A DNA stretch of 64,000 nucleotides from Nocardioides sp. S5 (lineage in GTDB: Bacteria > Actinomycetota > Actinomycetes > Propionibacteriales > Nocardioidaceae): NCBI RefSeq assembly GCF_017310035.1, contig NZ_CP022296.1, forward strand, positions 62,001-126,000, given 5' to 3'. Made by a program: the position numbers and the translations under genes. Below are positions 1-8,411 of this stretch, piece by piece. The notes under the pieces are model-generated. The model saw only the letters and a list, made by a program, of their open reading frames with translations. It was not told where the DNA came from and did not search any database. Every line of letters begins with the position of its first letter. Within the stretch, counting starts at the first letter, position 1.

Positions 1-384
1 GGCCCACACGTCGACGTACGCCCTCTGCAGCGCGCGCACGCGCTCGCGGGCCTCGTCGGGCAGGCTGCTCCAGTCGCGGTCCTGCACGACGATGAGGGCG
101 GGGTGCTCGATGGCGAACTGGATGTGCCACTCGACCAGGGCCTCGAGGGCCTCGCGGGGGCCGTCGGCGCCGGCCACGCGGCTACGGCCCTCGGCCAGGA
201 GGGTCTCGCTGATGCTCACCAGCATCTCGGCGAGCATCGCGTCCTTGGACTCGAAGTGCTTGTAGAGCGCCGGCCCGGAGATGCCGCAGGCGGAGCCGAG
301 CTCGACGACCGAGACCCCGTGGAAGCCGCGCGCGGCGAAGAGGTCGGCGGCGATGTCGAGGATCTGCTGCCGGCGGGGGGTCAC
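1..384 (-). CDS. TetR-family transcriptional regulator (3' end outside window)
   Basis: Only the N-terminal 128 codons are inside the window; the gene runs off the left edge. The translation from a GTG at 384 begins VTPRRQQILDIAADLFAARG and continues with a TetR helix-turn-helix (GVSVVELGSACGISGPALYKHF, residues about 24-45), followed by the start of the ligand-binding domain. A TAGCCT box at 397-392 sits 7 bp before the GTG, which suggests a leaderless transcript. It points away from the two-component genes. Its ligand is unknown. It is a candidate regulator of the acyl-CoA carboxylase genes 2.3 kb away, because many TetR proteins control acyl-CoA catabolism, but the palindrome found at that operon is not seen in front of this gene. 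Confidence 0.85.
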   Translation of the reverse strand, partial: MTPRRQQILDIAADLFAARGFHGVSVVELGSACGISGPALYKHFESKDAMLAEMLVSISETLLAEGRSRVAGADGPREALEALVEWHIQFAIEHPALIVVQDRDWSSLPDEARERVRALQRAYVDVWA

Positions 385-749
385 GGGGCCGAGGCTAGTG
401 CCCCCCGATCCCTCGTGTGGGGCGCGCGGCGCCGGGAGCGTCACCGGGCGCTGCTGCGCCTGCCAGACCGCCAGCGGAATCACACGTGCCTCCCCATGTC
501 GTGCTCCAGTGGGCCGCACCCCCGCAGCGGCCCACTGATCCCCACGATCAGTGCACCTGGCATCCGTCGAGAAGTGTCCTCCTCGGGGCGGATCGCTGCA
601 GTGGTGCCAGCACCACCTCTGGTCTACCCCACGGGGGCAAACCCGATCCACACGCGCGGGACACGCGACGGCCACACCTTGCGACAACGGCCGCCGGGGT
701 GGTGCCTGCTCTACAGACGCCGGTGTCGCGCCGTGGCTACGCTGCGCGC
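385..749. other. 365-bp intergenic region with stacked inverted repeats
   Basis: I see no gene in this stretch, which separates the divergent TetR and response-regulator genes. It holds both promoters (TAGCCT at 397-392 on the minus strand, TACGCT at 738-743 on the plus strand) and three perfect inverted repeats. One has arms at 507-517 and 527-537, one has arms at 533-540 and 546-553, and one is a compact palindrome at 601-616. The first two share bases 533-537, so they cannot both form in one RNA. Confidence 0.7.
507..553. repeat. Two overlapping, mutually exclusive hairpins
   Basis: CAGTGGGCCGC (507-517) pairs perfectly with GCGGCCCACTG (527-537) around a 9-nt loop. CACTGATC (533-540) pairs perfectly with GATCAGTG (546-553) around a 5-nt loop. 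No T-tract follows, so a simple terminator is unlikely. Operator sites or an RNA switch in a leader are both possible. Confidence 0.6.
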
Positions 750-1454
750 ATGACGCGGATCCGGGTCGTGCTGGCCGAGGACGGAGACCTGCTCCGGGCG
801 GGCATCCTCGCCCTGCTGGCGGCCTTCGACGACCTCGACGTGGTCGCCACCGCGACCAGCCTCCCAGAGCTGATGGCCGCGGTCGAGGAGCACCGTCCCG
901 ACGTGGTGCTCACCGACATCCGGATGCCACCGGACTTCACCGACGAGGGCATCCGTGCCGCGGGCGAGCTGCGGCGCACGCACCCCGGCACCGGGGTCGT
1001 GGCGCTGACGCAGTACTCCGACGTGGAGTACGCCCTGGACCTGGTGCGCGAGGGCAGCGACGGTCGCGGCTACCTCCTCAAGGAGCGCGTGGCCGACGTG
1101 GACGAGCTGGTCGCGGCGCTGCGCACGGTCGCGGCCGGCGGGTCGGTGATCGACCAGATCGTGGTCGACGCGCTGATGGCGACCGGGACCCGTCGCCACG
1201 ACTCCCTGCTCGACCGACTCACCCCGCGCGAGCTCGAGGTCCTCGGGATGGTCGCGCGGGGGATGACCAACGCGGCGATCGCCGAGGAGCTGGTGGTCAC
1301 CGACCGGGCGGTGGAGAAGCACATCAGCTCGATCCTCACCAAGCTCGACCTGCCCTCCGACGCACCCGTGCACCGCCGCGTCGCCGCCACCCTGGTCTTC
1401 CTCAGCGAGGCGGGGGTCGGCGTGGGCGGCGGCGGGGTGTCGCCGCGTCGATGA
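750..1454 (+). CDS. NarL/LuxR-type response regulator
   Basis: A 234-residue two-component response regulator. The receiver domain (about 1-125) has acidic residues near the N-terminus (LAEDGD), the probable phospho-acceptor Asp56 in VLTDIRMPP, and a conserved Lys after GYLLKERV. The LuxR-type DNA-binding domain (about 155-215) reads LTPRELEVLGMVARGMTNAAIA and ends VEKHISSILTKL. The ATG at 750 was chosen because similarity begins there and a TACGCT box lies 6 bp upstream; the reading frame stays open further upstream without homology. The partner kinase follows 7 bp downstream. The target genes cannot be read from the sequence. Confidence 0.93.
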   Translation: MTRIRVVLAEDGDLLRAGILALLAAFDDLDVVATATSLPELMAAVEEHRPDVVLTDIRMPPDFTDEGIRAAGELRRTHPGTGVVALTQYSDVEYALDLVREGSDGRGYLLKERVADVDELVAALRTVAAGGSVIDQIVVDALMATGTRRHDSLLDRLTPRELEVLGMVARGMTNAAIAEELVVTDRAVEKHISSILTKLDLPSDAPVHRRVAATLVFLSEAGVGVGGGGVSPRR

Positions 1455-1461
1455 GGAGCCG

Positions 1462-2658
1462 GTGAAGAGCCTGCTGTCGGGCTGGGACGAGCTCGACCCG
1501 GCCCTGCGGTGGCTGCTGCGCATCAACCTCGTCGCACTCACCACCGCGACCCTGCTGCTCGCGGCGGCGTACGGGCTGGGCTTCCAGCACACGGCCGTCG
1601 AGATCGACCTCGCCGTCATGGTGGTGTCGCTCGGGCTGATGCTCGTGACCGCGCCGCTGTGTCGCCGCTACGGCGCCCCCGCCGCGATCGTCGGACTGAC
1701 GCTGTCGGCGCTGCTCTTCGCCGTCGGCGGCACCTGGGCCACGCCCAACCTCAGCCCGCTGACCGCGCTGGTGACGATGGTGCCGCTGCTGGTCAGCCTG
1801 CCCCACCTCGGTCGCACCGGCATCCGCGCCCTCATGGTGGTGGCGGTGCTCGGCAGTGCGTCGGTGGCCGCGCTCGGGGAGTGGCGGCGCGTGGGTGCGC
1901 TCAACGACCTGTGGTGGGTCAACGCCCTGGTGATCGCGTCCTCCCTGCCGGCGGGCGTGCTCGTGGTGGTCTTCCTCGTGCGCGACGCCTACAACCGCCT
2001 GCGCGAGCAGTCCGACCAGCTCGTCGAGTCGCGCACGCGCATCGTCGAGGTCGCGGACGCGGCTCGCCGCAGCCTCGAGCGCGACCTCCACGACGGCGCC
2101 CAGCAGCGGCTGCTCGCGATGAGCGTGACGATCGAGCGGGCGCGCACGGAGCTGCGCGCCGGGCGCGGCGAGGGCGCCGCCGCGCTGCTCGGGCAGCTCG
2201 CCGCGGACAACCGCGAGGTGCTGCTCGAGCTGCGCGAGCTCGCCCGCGGCATCTACCCGCCGCTGCTCACCGAGCGCGGCCTGGTCGCCGCGCTCCAGTC
2301 GGCCGCCCGCCGCTCGCCGGTCCCGGTCACCCTCGACGTCGCGGACGTCGAGCGCCCCGGGCAGCACGTGGAGGCCGCGGCGTACTTCTGCATCCTCGAG
2401 GCGCTGACCAACGCCGCCAAGCACGCCGACGCCACCGCGGTGCTGGTCACCGTGCGCGGTCGGCCGCACCTGAGCTTCAGCGTCAGCGACGACGGCCGCG
2501 GCTTCGACCGCGAGATCGTCACCCCCGGCGGGCTGCTCGGGATGGAGGCCCGGGTCGCGGCGGCCGGCGGCACCCTGCACCTCGAGACGGCACCGGGTCG
2601 CGGCACGACGCTGCGCGGGGAGTTCCGCCACTGGACGCCCGAGGTTAACGATCGCTAA
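1462..2658 (+). CDS. NarL-type sensor histidine kinase
   Basis: A 398-residue membrane histidine kinase beginning at GTG 1462. The first 180 residues hold about five hydrophobic segments with little outside the membrane, so the signal may be membrane-borne. A HisKA_3 dimerisation helix follows, with phospho-acceptor His210 in LERDLHDGAQQR. The HATPase_c domain shows the N box (EALTNAAKHADA), the G1 box (DDGRGFD) and a GLLGMEARV segment. It should phosphorylate the response regulator encoded just upstream. Its stop codon lies inside the palindrome and -10 box of the next operon, so transcription of this gene runs through that operator. Confidence 0.93.
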   Translation: MKSLLSGWDELDPALRWLLRINLVALTTATLLLAAAYGLGFQHTAVEIDLAVMVVSLGLMLVTAPLCRRYGAPAAIVGLTLSALLFAVGGTWATPNLSPLTALVTMVPLLVSLPHLGRTGIRALMVVAVLGSASVAALGEWRRVGALNDLWWVNALVIASSLPAGVLVVVFLVRDAYNRLREQSDQLVESRTRIVEVADAARRSLERDLHDGAQQRLLAMSVTIERARTELRAGRGEGAAALLGQLAADNREVLLELRELARGIYPPLLTERGLVAALQSAARRSPVPVTLDVADVERPGQHVEAAAYFCILEALTNAAKHADATAVLVTVRGRPHLSFSVSDDGRGFDREIVTPGGLLGMEARVAAAGGTLHLETAPGRGTTLRGEFRHWTPEVNDR

Positions 2659-2661
2659 CCT
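2642..2661. promoter_or_regulatory. 20-bp palindrome over the -10 box of the leucine-catabolism operon
   Basis: AGGTTAACGATCGCTAACCT matches its own reverse complement at 18 of 20 positions. Its right end contains TAACCT (2656-2661), which sits 6 bp before the GTG at 2668 and is the likely -10 box. A repressor bound here would block the promoter. The size and symmetry suit a TetR- or MarR-type dimer. The regulator is not identified. Confidence 0.7.
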
Positions 2662-2667
2662 GATGAC

Positions 2668-4239
2668 GTGTCCGAGCAGCTGAGCCCGATCCAGGGCCCC
2701 CCGACCATGCGCGAGCTCGTCGACGACCTGCGCGCCCGGCTGGCCCGGGTCCGCCAGGGCGGGTCGGAGAGCGCGCGCCGCAAGCACACCGACCGCGGCA
2801 AGCTGCTGGTCCGCGACCGCGTCGACCGGCTGCTCGACCCCGGCAGCCCCTTCCTCGAGCTCGCCCCGCTGGCGGCGTACGGGATGTACGGCGACGACAC
2901 CTACGCCGTCCCGTCGGCCGGAGTGGTCGCCGGGATCGGCCGGGTCTCGGGCCGCGAGTGCGTGATCGTCGCCAACGATGCCACCGTCAAGGGCGGCACC
3001 TACTACCCCATGACGGTCAAGAAGCACCTCCGCGCGCAGACGATCGCCGCCGAGAACCACCTGCCCTGCATCTACCTCGTCGACTCCGGCGGGGCGTTCC
3101 TGCCGCTGCAGGACGAGGTCTTCCCCGACCGGGAGCACTTCGGCCGGATCTTCTTCAACCAGGCGAACATGTCGGCCCGGGGCATCCCGCAGATCGCCAG
3201 CGTGATGGGGTCCTGCACCGCCGGCGGCGCCTACGTGCCGGCGATGTCCGACGAGACGGTGATCGTGCGCGACCAGGGCACGATCTTCCTCGGCGGACCG
3301 CCGCTGGTGAAGGCCGCGACCGGCGAGGTCGTGTCCGCGGAGGACCTCGGGGGCGGCGAGGTCCACGCCCGCACCTCCGGCGTGGTCGACCACCTCGCCG
3401 AGGACGACGCCCACGCGCTGGCCATCGTGCGCTCGATCATCGACACGCTGCCTGCCGCCCGTCCCGCGCGCGAGCCCAGCGCGGAGGTCGAGGAGCCGCA
3501 CGAGCCGCCGGAGTCGCTCTACGACGTGGTCCCCCCCGACACCCGCACGCCGTACGACGTGCGCGAGGTCGTCCGCCGACTGGTCGACGGGAGCCGGTTC
3601 CACGAGTTCAAGAAGCTCTACGGCGACACGCTGGTGTGCGGCTTCGCGCGCATCGACGGCTACGAGGTCGGCATCGTGGCCAACAACGGCATCCTCTTCA
3701 GCGAGTCGGCGCTCAAGGGCGCGCACTTCATCGAGCTGTGCAACCAGCGCGGGATCCCGCTGGTCTTCCTGCAGAACATCACCGGCTTCATGGTCGGGCG
3801 CGAGTACGAGAACAAGGGCATCGCCCGCGACGGCGCGAAGCTCGTCACCGCGGTCGCGTGCAGCGTGGTGCCGAAGTTCACGGTGGTCATCGGCGGCTCC
3901 TTCGGCGCCGGCAACTACGGCATGTGCGGACGGGCCTACGACCCGCGCTTCCTCTGGATGTGGCCCAACGCGCGCATCTCGGTGATGGGCGGCGAGCAGG
4001 CCGCCTCGGTGCTCGCCACCGTCCGCACCGACCTCGAGGACGAGGACGCAGTCGAGGCGTTCAAGGCTCCGATCCGCGAGCAGTACGAGACCCAGGGCTC
4101 GCCCTACTACGCCAGTGCGCGGCTGTGGGACGACGGCGTGATCGACCCCGCCGACACCCGCCGGGTGCTGGGCATGGCGCTCGCCGCGACGTCGTACACC
4201 CCGATCCCCGAACCGTCCTACGGCATCTTCCGGATGTGA
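2668..4239 (+). CDS. Acyl-CoA carboxylase carboxyltransferase subunit (probable methylcrotonyl-CoA carboxylase beta)
   Basis: A 523-residue carboxyltransferase subunit with two crotonase-like halves. It moves the carboxyl group from carboxybiotin to an acyl-CoA. Glycine-rich stretches typical of the family are present, such as [16 protein letters not shown] and [20 protein letters not shown], and [13 protein letters not shown] is typical of the methylcrotonyl-CoA type. The neighbouring HMG-CoA lyase supports 3-methylcrotonyl-CoA as substrate, the fourth step of leucine degradation. The start is a GTG with a TAACCT box 6 bp upstream. The biotin subunit follows after 121 bp. Propionyl- or geranyl-CoA remain possible substrates. 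Confidence 0.9.
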   Translation: MSEQLSPIQGPPTMRELVDDLRARLARVRQGGSESARRKHTDRGKLLVRDRVDRLLDPGSPFLELAPLAAYGMYGDDTYAVPSAGVVAGIGRVSGRECVIVANDATVKGGTYYPMTVKKHLRAQTIAAENHLPCIYLVDSGGAFLPLQDEVFPDREHFGRIFFNQANMSARGIPQIASVMGSCTAGGAYVPAMSDETVIVRDQGTIFLGGPPLVKAATGEVVSAEDLGGGEVHARTSGVVDHLAEDDAHALAIVRSIIDTLPAARPAREPSAEVEEPHEPPESLYDVVPPDTRTPYDVREVVRRLVDGSRFHEFKKLYGDTLVCGFARIDGYEVGIVANNGILFSESALKGAHFIELCNQRGIPLVFLQNITGFMVGREYENKGIARDGAKLVTAVACSVVPKFTVVIGGSFGAGNYGMCGRAYDPRFLWMWPNARISVMGGEQAASVLATVRTDLEDEDAVEAFKAPIREQYETQGSPYYASARLWDDGVIDPADTRRVLGMALAATSYTPIPEPSYGIFRM

Positions 4240-4360
4240 GGCGCGCAGTGACGAGCGAGGAACGAGCGCGTCGCGCGGGCGCGACCAGGTCGAGCAAGCC
4301 CCACGACCGAGGCACGAGGGCGCAACGGGCGCGTCGAAACCCCCTGATGGGAATGAGCTG
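4240..4360. repeat. Repeat-like spacer between the two carboxylase genes
   Basis: This 121-bp gap is rich in GCGAGG, ACGAG and GCGCGTCG words that recur in a loose direct-repeat pattern (compare 4250-4280 with 4300-4340). It has no open frame of its own and no clear promoter. The final 20 bases lead into the ATG at 4361. It looks like a small intergenic repeat inside the operon. That is an impression from word recurrence, not an alignment. Confidence 0.4.
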
Positions 4361-6313
4361 ATGAGAACGTTGCTGATCGCCAACCGCGGCGAGATCGCCC
4401 TGCGGGTCATGCGGACGGCGCGACGCCTCGGCTGGGCATGCGTCGCGATCCACACCGACCTCGACGCCGACGCGCCGCACGTGCGCGCCGCCGACCGCGC
4501 GGTGCGGGTCTCGTCCTACCTCGACATCGACGCAGTGGTCGCCGCGGCGCGGGAGTCGGGCGCCGGCTTCGTCCACCCCGGCTACGGCTTCCTCTCCGAG
4601 CGCGCGCCCTTCGCGAGGGCGCTCGCCGAGGCGGGCATCACCCTGGTCGGTCCGACGGGCGACGTGATGGACGCGATGGGGCGCAAGGACGCCGCCCGCG
4701 AGGTGGCGCTCGCCGCCGGCGTACCGGTGGTGCCGTCCTGGTCCCTCGACGACGACCCGGCCACCTACGCCTACCCGGTCCTGGTCAAGGCCGCCGCGGG
4801 CGGTGGCGGCAAGGGGATGCGGGTCGTCCGCTCGGCCGAGGACTACGCCGAGTCGTTCGCCGCCGCCCGGCGCGAGGCGTTGTCGTCCTTCGGCGACGAC
4901 ACGATCCTGGTGGAGAAGTACGTCGAGTCCGGGCGCCACGTCGAGGTGCAGGTCATGGGCGACTCCCACGGCACCGTGCTGCACTTCTTCGAGCGCGACT
5001 GCTCCACCCAGCGCCGGCACCAGAAGGTGCTTGAGGAGGCGCCCGCACCGACGATCGACGAGGACCAACGGGCCGCGATCACTGCCTCCGCGGTCGCGCT
5101 CGCGCAGCAGTGCGGCTACACCGGGGCGGGGACCGTCGAGTTCCTGCTCGACAACGCGACCGGCGAGTTCTACTTCCTGGAGATGAACACCCGCCTGCAG
5201 GTCGAGCACCCGGTCACCGAGGAGGTCGTCCGGGTCCGGACGGGGGCAGCGAGCGAGCGGGTGGATCTCGTCGAGCTCCAGCTGCGGGTCGCGACGGGGG
5301 AGGCGCTGGGCATCGACCAGTCGCAGATCAGGCTCGAGGGGCACGCCATCGAGGCCCGGGTCTACGCCGAGGACTCCTTCCACGGCTTCCTGCCCCAGGC
5401 GGGACGTACGTCGATCGTGCGGTGGGCGTCCTCCCTCGGCGGGCCTGCCGGGGCGCACATCCGCGTCGACCACGCGCTCGAGCCGGGGCAGGAGGTCTCC
5501 ACCTCCTACGACCCGATGCTCGGCAAGGTCATCGCGTGGGGCGCCGACCGCGAGGTCGCCCGCACCACGCTCGTGGGCGCGCTCGACGACACGGCGATCC
5601 TCGGCATCACCACCAACACCGGCTTCCTGCGCACGTTGGCCGCCTCGGACGAGTTCCGCGACGCCACCATCGACACTGCCTGGCTCGACCGCCACGAGGT
5701 GCCCGAACCCGACGGCTCGATGGCGTTGGTGCTGGCCGCCTGGACCGAGGTGCTGCTCGACACGATGCCCGGCTCGCGCCACGGTGGCAGCGGCCCCTGG
5801 CGCTCCGACGGCTGGCGGATGGGCGGGGAGCCGGCCGCCGACACGGTGGTGCTCGGCGACGCCCACGTCGTCGTCGACCGGCACCGCGGACAGGTGTCGC
5901 ACGCCGGCGCCACCCACGACGTACGCCTGGTGTCGGCGGAGGACCACACGGTCCACCTGCTCGTCGACGGGGTCGCCGAGCACGCGGTGCTCGACGTGCA
6001 GCGCGACGTCGTCGACGTCGTGCACCGCGGACAGCGCTGGGTGTGGGTGCGGCCCGACCCGTTCGCCGACCATGCCGCCGCCGCGGGCGACGGCACGCTG
6101 CTCGCCCCGATGCCGGGCACCGTGCTGGCGGTCAACGTCTCTGAGGGACAGAGCGTGGCGGAAGGGGAGACACTGGGGGTGATGGAGGCGATGAAGATGG
6201 AGCTCGCACTCAAGGCACCCTTCGCCGGCACGGTCACCGCGGTCGGAGCGGCCACCGGCGACCTCGTCAAGCTCGGCGCCGCCCTGTTCGTCGTGGAGGC
6301 CTCCGATGTCTGA
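4361..6313 (+). CDS. Acyl-CoA carboxylase biotin carboxylase/BCCP subunit (probable methylcrotonyl-CoA carboxylase alpha)
   Basis: A 650-residue fused subunit. The N-terminal biotin carboxylase starts MRTLLIANRGEIALRVMRTA, carries the ATP-grasp loop AAGGGGKGMR (about residue 147) and the active-site run LEMNTRLQVEHPVTE (about 270). The C-terminal biotinyl domain carries EAMKMELAL, with Lys612 as the biotin attachment site. It carboxylates its own biotin with ATP and bicarbonate and hands CO2 to the beta subunit encoded at 2668. It overlaps the HMG-CoA lyase gene by 8 bp, so the two are translationally linked. The length suits methylcrotonyl- or propionyl-CoA carboxylase. Confidence 0.92.
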   Translation: MRTLLIANRGEIALRVMRTARRLGWACVAIHTDLDADAPHVRAADRAVRVSSYLDIDAVVAAARESGAGFVHPGYGFLSERAPFARALAEAGITLVGPTGDVMDAMGRKDAAREVALAAGVPVVPSWSLDDDPATYAYPVLVKAAAGGGGKGMRVVRSAEDYAESFAAARREALSSFGDDTILVEKYVESGRHVEVQVMGDSHGTVLHFFERDCSTQRRHQKVLEEAPAPTIDEDQRAAITASAVALAQQCGYTGAGTVEFLLDNATGEFYFLEMNTRLQVEHPVTEEVVRVRTGAASERVDLVELQLRVATGEALGIDQSQIRLEGHAIEARVYAEDSFHGFLPQAGRTSIVRWASSLGGPAGAHIRVDHALEPGQEVSTSYDPMLGKVIAWGADREVARTTLVGALDDTAILGITTNTGFLRTLAASDEFRDATIDTAWLDRHEVPEPDGSMALVLAAWTEVLLDTMPGSRHGGSGPWRSDGWRMGGEPAADTVVLGDAHVVVDRHRGQVSHAGATHDVRLVSAEDHTVHLLVDGVAEHAVLDVQRDVVDVVHRGQRWVWVRPDPFADHAAAAGDGTLLAPMPGTVLAVNVSEGQSVAEGETLGVMEAMKMELALKAPFAGTVTAVGAATGDLVKLGAALFVVEASDV

Positions 6314-7232
6314 CCTGCCCATGACCGTGCGCGCCGACGGCCTCCCGTCGGCCGTCACGATCTACGAGGTCGGCCCCCGCGACGGCCTCCAGAACGAGCA
6401 GGCGATCGTGCCCGTCGAGGTCAAGGCGGAGTTCGTACGCCGCCTCGTGGCCGCCGGCCTCCCGATCGTCGAGGCCACCTCCTTCGTCCACCCGAGGTGG
6501 GTGCCGCAGCTCGCCGACGCCGCGGAGCTGATGGCCGACCTGGGCGAGGCCGGGCGCCACCTGCCCGTCCTGGTGCCCAACGAGCGCGGCCTCGACCGGG
6601 CGCTCGAGCTCGGCCTGGAGCACATCGCGATCTTCGGCAGCGCCACCGAGACCTTCGCCGCGAAGAACCTCAACCGCACCTTCGACGAGCAGTTCGCGAT
6701 GTTCGAGCCGACCGTCGCCCGCGCCCGCGAGGCCGGGATGGACGTGCGGGCCTACGTGTCGATGTGCTTCGGCGACCCGTGGGAGGGCGCGGTGCCGATC
6801 GAGCAGGTCGTCACCGCCGGCACCCGCCTCCTCGACCTCGGCGCGAGCCAGCTCAGCCTCGGCGACACCATCGGCGTGGCCACCGCCGGACACGTGAAGG
6901 CGCTGGTCGCGGCCTTCGCGGACGCCGGGGTCGGCACCGACCGGCTGGCGATGCACTTCCACGACACCTACGGCCAGGCGCTGGCCAACACGTTCTCCGC
7001 GCTCCAGGCCGGCATCACCACCTTCGACGCCAGCGCCGGCGGCCTCGGGGGCTGCCCCTACGCGAAGTCGGCCACCGGCAACCTCGCCACCGAGGACCTG
7101 GTGTGGATGCTGACCGGGCTCGGGATCGATCACGGGGTCGACCTCGACGCCGTGGTCGCGACCAGCGTGTGGATGGCCGGCCGGCTGGGCCGCCCGAGCC
7201 CGAGCGCCGTCGTACGAGCACTGGGCGCCTGA
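6306..7232 (+). CDS. mvaB: Hydroxymethylglutaryl-CoA lyase
   Basis: A 308-residue TIM-barrel lyase that splits HMG-CoA into acetoacetate and acetyl-CoA, the last step of leucine degradation. Family marks include VGPRDGLQNEQ near the start, the metal-binding HFHDTYGQALAN, and the signature GLGGCPYAKSATGNLATEDL with its catalytic Cys. It overlaps the carboxylase alpha gene by 8 bp. Isovaleryl-CoA dehydrogenase and methylglutaconyl-CoA hydratase, often neighbours in this pathway, are not in the window. Confidence 0.95.
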   Translation: MSDLPMTVRADGLPSAVTIYEVGPRDGLQNEQAIVPVEVKAEFVRRLVAAGLPIVEATSFVHPRWVPQLADAAELMADLGEAGRHLPVLVPNERGLDRALELGLEHIAIFGSATETFAAKNLNRTFDEQFAMFEPTVARAREAGMDVRAYVSMCFGDPWEGAVPIEQVVTAGTRLLDLGASQLSLGDTIGVATAGHVKALVAAFADAGVGTDRLAMHFHDTYGQALANTFSALQAGITTFDASAGGLGGCPYAKSATGNLATEDLVWMLTGLGIDHGVDLDAVVATSVWMAGRLGRPSPSAVVRALGA

Positions 7233-7325
7233 CGGACCCCCGGTAGTCCACCGGGATGTGGTCCTCCGGCGGGTCGCAGGGCAGCCGTTTCCCGCCTGCC
7301 TACCCGCTCGGGCACAATCAGCGCC

Positions 7326-8411
7326 ATGAGCCGCGTCGTCCACCTCCACATCGGGGCCCCCAAGACCGGGACGACCTACCTCCAGGACCGGCTGCTGCTC
7401 AACGCCGCGGCGCTGTCCCGGCACGGCGTGACCGTCCCGAGCCCGCGCGGTAGCCGCTCGGACATGTTCCACTTCCGCGCCGCGCTCGACCTGCTCGAGC
7501 AGGACTGGGGCGGCGCGCCCGGCCATGCCAAGGGTGCCTGGGAGGCGATGGTCAAGCGGGTCAACCGCTCGGACGGCAACGTGGTGATCAGCCACGAGAT
7601 CCTGGCCGGCGCCAAGCCGGACAAGATCGCCAAGGCGATGAACGACCTCGCCGGCAACGAGGTCCACATCGTCTACTCCGCGCGCGACCTCGGCCGCCAG
7701 CTGCCCGCCGCCTGGCAGGAGTCGATCAAGCAGGGCCGCAAGTGGCCCTTCCGCCGCTTCCTCAACAAGGTCGAGCGGGGCCAGACGTGGTTCTTCAACG
7801 CCATGGACCTGCCGCGCGTGCTGGCGCAGTGGGGCGCCAAGCTGCCTCCCGAGCGCGTGCACGTGGTCACCGTGCCCCACGACCGCGGGCCCAACGGCGA
7901 CGAGCTGTGGCTGCGCTTCTGCCGCGCCTTCAGCATCGACCCGGACTGGGCGCCGCTCGACTCCGAGCGCGACAACCGCTCGCTCGGCATCGCGGAGACC
8001 TCTCTCCTGCGCAAGCTCAACCGCCGCCTCGAGCTCGGCGTGTGGCGCGAGCCGGCCTACGACAACCTCATCCGCGAGGTGCTCGCGCAGGAGGTGCTGG
8101 TCTCGCGCACCGCGATCCCGGTGCGCCTGCCCCCCGAGCGCTACGCCTTCGCCGAGGAGCGCGCCGACCTCTGGATCGAGTGGATCAGGGGCAGCGGCGT
8201 CGACGTCATCGGCGACGTGGAGGACCTGCGCCCGCGCCGTCCCGCCGAGGACGAGGAGTGGAAGAACCCCGACCGGGTCCGGGCCAAGCTCGAGCTCGGG
8301 GCGGCGCTCGACGCGCTGACCGTGATGACGCAGGAGGCCGCCAACCGCGCCTCCGCCGACACGGTGAGCGGCAAGATCCGCGAGACCGCGCGTCGGCTGC
8401 GCGACCGTTGA
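7326..8411 (+). CDS. Sulfotransferase-like P-loop protein (first of a three-gene set)
   Basis: A 361-residue protein with a sulfotransferase fold. The N-terminal HIGAPKTGTTYLQDRLL (residues 7-23) is the 5'-phosphosulfate loop that binds PAPS. IVYSARDLGRQLPAAWQES (about 118-136) supplies the Ser and Arg that usually contact the 3'-phosphate. There is no signal peptide, so it acts in the cytoplasm, probably on a glycan or lipid precursor. The start ATG has a CACAAT box 7 bp upstream. It overlaps the next gene by 4 bp. The acceptor is unknown, and no glycosyltransferase lies beside it to suggest one. Confidence 0.82.
   Translation: MSRVVHLHIGAPKTGTTYLQDRLLLNAAALSRHGVTVPSPRGSRSDMFHFRAALDLLEQDWGGAPGHAKGAWEAMVKRVNRSDGNVVISHEILAGAKPDKIAKAMNDLAGNEVHIVYSARDLGRQLPAAWQESIKQGRKWPFRRFLNKVERGQTWFFNAMDLPRVLAQWGAKLPPERVHVVTVPHDRGPNGDELWLRFCRAFSIDPDWAPLDSERDNRSLGIAETSLLRKLNRRLELGVWREPAYDNLIREVLAQEVLVSRTAIPVRLPPERYAFAEERADLWIEWIRGSGVDVIGDVEDLRPRRPAEDEEWKNPDRVRAKLELGAALDALTVMTQEAANRASADTVSGKIRETARRLRDR

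Noticed and set aside
1402..4455. A 1017-codon open frame on the minus strand
   Set aside because: It is antisense to the histidine kinase and carboxylase genes, is rich in Arg, Gly, Asp and His, and shows no family features. It is a product of high GC.
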